Below, piece after piece: positions 52,574-55,232 of a DNA stretch of 55,232 nt. The stretch's first letter is position 1. The number at the start of each line of letters is the position of its first letter. This DNA is from Bacteroides fluxus YIT 12057 (GTDB lineage Bacteria > Bacteroidota > Bacteroidia > Bacteroidales > Bacteroidaceae). The stretch covers positions 1-55,232 of the forward strand of contig NZ_GL882646.1 in the NCBI RefSeq assembly GCF_000195635.1, given 5' to 3'. The notes beneath the pieces are model-generated. The model saw nothing but the letters and a program-made list of their open reading frames with translations. It was not told the origin of the DNA and searched no databases. Made by a program: the position numbers and the translations under genes.

Positions 52574-54269
52574 CGATAATTCCCAGCAACATTTCCGAAG
52601 CCTGTATCCAGGTTTTACGATACAATTCCACTCCTATGAAGACGTGGACTGGGACAAATTCAACCCTTTTTGCCTTGTAGGTGTCAACGGGACAGGCAAA
52701 TCCAATGTACTCGAAGCCTTGGCTTCCATTTTCTTTCATCTGGAATGCTGTTCGTGCAAGTTTCTTCCCGACAATTTCGACTTCAATCCCGAAGAAGGTT
52801 TTCCCGATGCCTATTTTCTGGAATATCTAATCCAGGACTGGAACGGCCGATACAATATAGAAAACTACGTTCATGTGCAAATCACCAAAGAAGCCGGTCG
52901 TGTACCATCATTGTATATCAAAGAGTATGGAAATCCGGCATCTCCTTTTAGAAGAATAGACATACTCGCCCCGACAGATGAAAACGGCAAGAGAATAGAA
53001 GCCGCTCCGGGAAAAAACTACTTGCCGGATATCATAGCAGGATATTCATCCGGTGAGAATGAAATACTAAGCATCCCTTTTCGTAAAAGCCGTCTGATCA
53101 ATTTTGACAAATATAGAAACGACTTCGAAAACGGATTGGAATTCCAATATCCGGAAAACAGCTTGATCTATATTGACGAAGGCATGAGCCAGGCTGTATT
53201 GTTATCTTGCCTTCTGTTCGAAAACCGGGAAACGACCCTGTCTTTCCTGACCAGAGAGCTAGGCATAGAAGACATTGTAAGTTTTCGCATGAACATCAAC
53301 ATGCAAATACTCTCAAACCACATCACTTCTGAGAAAGCTCCTTTTGTCACCGACCACATCAGCAACAAGATAAACATACTCAAAGGCTGTGCCACATGCT
53401 GGTACCAGACTCATGAACATACTCCCGGCAACCCCGAAAGCCCGCCATCCGTCCTTGTCCTGGATTTTTTGGTAGATGCAAATACCCGTCGTGCCTTCTC
53501 TAAGATGTTTGGAAGTGCATTCGACTGCTTTCGCTTCTTCCAAGTGCTTTACGAATTGAATTACAATTTTATCGGAGAAGACATCAAACAAGATATTTAT
53601 AAATCCAAAGGCGTATATACACACGGCAAAATGCCGGATGCCAATCCTTTGCAAGACGTATTTCATTTTCTGGACTTTATGATCAAGAAGAATATAAAGG
53701 AAGATTCTGGAAGCAAAGAATTGCTGTTGCGTGAGTTTTCCGACGGCGAGCATCAACTATTGCATGCTATGGGAATATGCCTGATGCTCAAAAACAGGAA
53801 CGCCCTGCTATTGCTGGACGAACCCGAAACCCATTTCAATCCGGAATGGCGATCCAAGTTTATCCAGATACTAGAGGGATGTCTCAAAAACGGGGGAGAC
53901 AATAACCTGACAAAAGACATTCTGCTCACCTCCCACTCCGCATACATCATATCCGACTGTCCTTCGGACAAGGTTATTATATTCCGCCGGGACAAGGACA
54001 ATAAAGTCCATGCCAGAAAAGCGGCAGAGTCAGGTTATCAGACATACGGAACCTCAGTCAATACGCTTACAAGCAACATATTCCAAGAAACATCCACCAT
54101 CGGAAAATACTCTTTGGATAAAATCAACAAATACAGAAAAGAACTGAAGGAAGGGAAAAAACTCAAAGATATCATAGAGGATATCAACAGAGAACTTGGC
54201 GATTCCATTGAGAAGTTATTGCTAATATACGAATTTTCAAATCAAGAAGACGATGCTCATACCATTTAA
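52548..54269 (+). CDS. PtuA-like AAA/ABC ATPase linked to a methylase
   Basis: A 573-residue ATPase. Walker A is GVNGTGKSN (about 44-52). The ABC-like signature LREFSDGEHQLLH (about 394) precedes Walker B ALLLLDEPETHFNPEW (about 415) and the switch His in LLTSHSAYIISD. The insert of some 340 residues holds no long coiled coil. This fold is shared by PtuA of Septu, RloC and OLD-like defence ATPases. Annotation pipelines use the name restriction-system-associated AAA ATPase for such genes. Overlaps of 26 nt upstream and 16 nt downstream tie it to the specificity and HNH genes. A role in sensing foreign DNA or gating the nuclease is inferred. Confidence 0.82.
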   Translation: MKLLKLTINDNSQQHFRSLYPGFTIQFHSYEDVDWDKFNPFCLVGVNGTGKSNVLEALASIFFHLECCSCKFLPDNFDFNPEEGFPDAYFLEYLIQDWNGRYNIENYVHVQITKEAGRVPSLYIKEYGNPASPFRRIDILAPTDENGKRIEAAPGKNYLPDIIAGYSSGENEILSIPFRKSRLINFDKYRNDFENGLEFQYPENSLIYIDEGMSQAVLLSCLLFENRETTLSFLTRELGIEDIVSFRMNINMQILSNHITSEKAPFVTDHISNKINILKGCATCWYQTHEHTPGNPESPPSVLVLDFLVDANTRRAFSKMFGSAFDCFRFFQVLYELNYNFIGEDIKQDIYKSKGVYTHGKMPDANPLQDVFHFLDFMIKKNIKEDSGSKELLLREFSDGEHQLLHAMGICLMLKNRNALLLLDEPETHFNPEWRSKFIQILEGCLKNGGDNNLTKDILLTSHSAYIISDCPSDKVIIFRRDKDNKVHARKAAESGYQTYGTSVNTLTSNIFQETSTIGKYSLDKINKYRKELKEGKKLKDIIEDINRELGDSIEKLLLIYEFSNQEDDAHTI

Positions 54270-55232
54270 GCTAATCAGACATAGAATCCGGAAAATGCAG
54301 TCGTTTGTCAATTATATATTTCTGGAGGTAATCTGCAAGGCTCCTAAATTAAAGGAACACTATCCGGATTTCACTCTTGATATGGTCAAGGTTGACTTCT
54401 ACAAAGATTTTCTGAAAAATCATGGCAATTTACTGGACACATTAAGCGCCATTTACCAGATAGTCCAGGGATTACCCGGTCAAGATATCAAAACCTTGCG
54501 CCGGGCTGTATCGGTAAACAACCAGATTCGTGAACTCTGTATCGGCATCCACCAACCTGTAACCTATTATGAACTATCCCGGATAAACAAAGGATTATCA
54601 GATTGCATCCGGAAGTTTTGCTCCAATCTATACCAAAATGCAACCCTCAAAAGTACATCCCAGAAGAAATATCCGACGCTGAAAGATTATTATAAGAATA
54701 TTGTAGGGTGTGACACCACATGCCACTGCTGTGGACTGGATAGAATTTCGAACCGGTACAATTCCATACGAAGTCCTTTCGACCACTTCCTGCCTCAGTC
54801 ACTATACCCTTTCACCACATTAAACACCCACAATCTTGTTCCAACTTGCGAGCATTGCAACAGGTATAAACACGATAAAGATACCCTATTCATACAAAAG
54901 CCCGGAAGAGCCGGCAAAGAACGGATCAAAGCCTTTTATCCATTCAGACATGATATTCCGGAAATTAGAATCAAAATCAAGGTACAGGGCAATTGCGACC
55001 TGGAGAAGATACAGCCACAGGACATCGACATGCAAATAGACTGCAACGATCATCCCCAAGAACTCAGCAACTGGAAAAGGCTGTACGACATAGACACCCG
55101 ATATAAAGCAGAATGTTGCTCACCCAATATGAAAAACAATTTGGAGCAATACAGAATGATCAAACAAGGAGGTATGCCTCACAATGAGATCATCAATATC
55201 CTAAAATCCGCAACTATCATCCAATACACGAT
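54254..55232 (+). CDS. HNH endonuclease, partner of the ATPase (incomplete at window end)
   Basis: An open frame from ATG 54254 runs past the window edge (over 326 codons, no stop). A zinc-finger-type HNH domain is visible: CHCCG (about 158), FDHFLPQSLYPFTTLNTHNL with the catalytic His (about 175) and Asn, and CEHCNRYKHD (about 198). An N-terminal helical region of 140 residues and at least 110 residues after the domain have no recognised motif. It overlaps the ATPase gene by 16 nt. An ATPase followed by an HNH protein is the Septu (PtuA/PtuB) arrangement, so this is probably the cutting component. The 3' end lies outside the window. Confidence 0.8.

Overview
The window looks like an accessory, defence-rich stretch of a Bacteroidales chromosome (Bacteroides, Phocaeicola or Parabacteroides). 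The clues are several promoters of the Bacteroides -7 type (TAnnTTTG), weak ribosome-binding sites, a CTnDOT-type tyrosine recombinase, Bacteroides-style mobilization genes and an invertible hsdS locus beside its own recombinase. Species cannot be told from sequence alone.

Layout. 0-8.3 kb holds gene debris, an integrase (847-2085), an IS110-family element with a possible bridge RNA, an AbiE toxin-antitoxin pair, two excisionase-like HTH genes and an IS3-family element. 8.4-21.9 kb holds an AT-rich eight-gene operon: XRE regulator, PLD-helicase, Eco57I-like methylase, RecF/SMC-like ATPase, NA37-like protein, membrane protein, a second NA37 protein and an AbiGi-like protein. It is an enlarged version of a helicase-methylase-ATPase defence arrangement. 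22.1-27.6 kb, minus strand, carries a frameshifted SIR2-like gene and an operon in which an AbiEi paralogue is followed by two DUF262 (GmrSD-like) genes. 27.8-32.2 kb is a mobilizable element (excisionase, RepA-like ATPase, MobA-like protein, relaxase, membrane protein). Three of its genes each contain one in-frame TAG codon, and the frame stays open behind each.

32.4-43.9 kb is a phase-variable type I restriction-modification locus: recombinase, four hsdS genes or cassettes in alternating orientation, a RhuM-family gene, hsdM, a GIY-YIG protein, hsdR and an XRE regulator whose promoter overlaps a perfect inverted repeat. 43.9-47.3 kb is a hipBA-like operon whose third gene looks like a PD-(D/E)XK nuclease. 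47.5-48.0 kb is non-coding and rich in inverted repeats. 48.5-49.5 kb is an ordinary zinc alcohol dehydrogenase. From 49.7 kb to the end runs a second modification-based system with HsdM-like and HsdS-like subunits, a PtuA-like ATPase and an HNH nuclease, but no HsdR in view.

Most of these genes would act against phage or plasmid DNA, by restriction, by abortive infection or by altering sequence specificity through inversion. The best candidates for undescribed biology are the methylase/specificity/ATPase/HNH operon at 49.7-55.2 kb, the AbiEi-DUF262-DUF262 operon, the enlarged helicase-methylase operon and the amber-interrupted mobilization genes. All functional statements come from reading motifs and from memory of protein families; no database search was possible.
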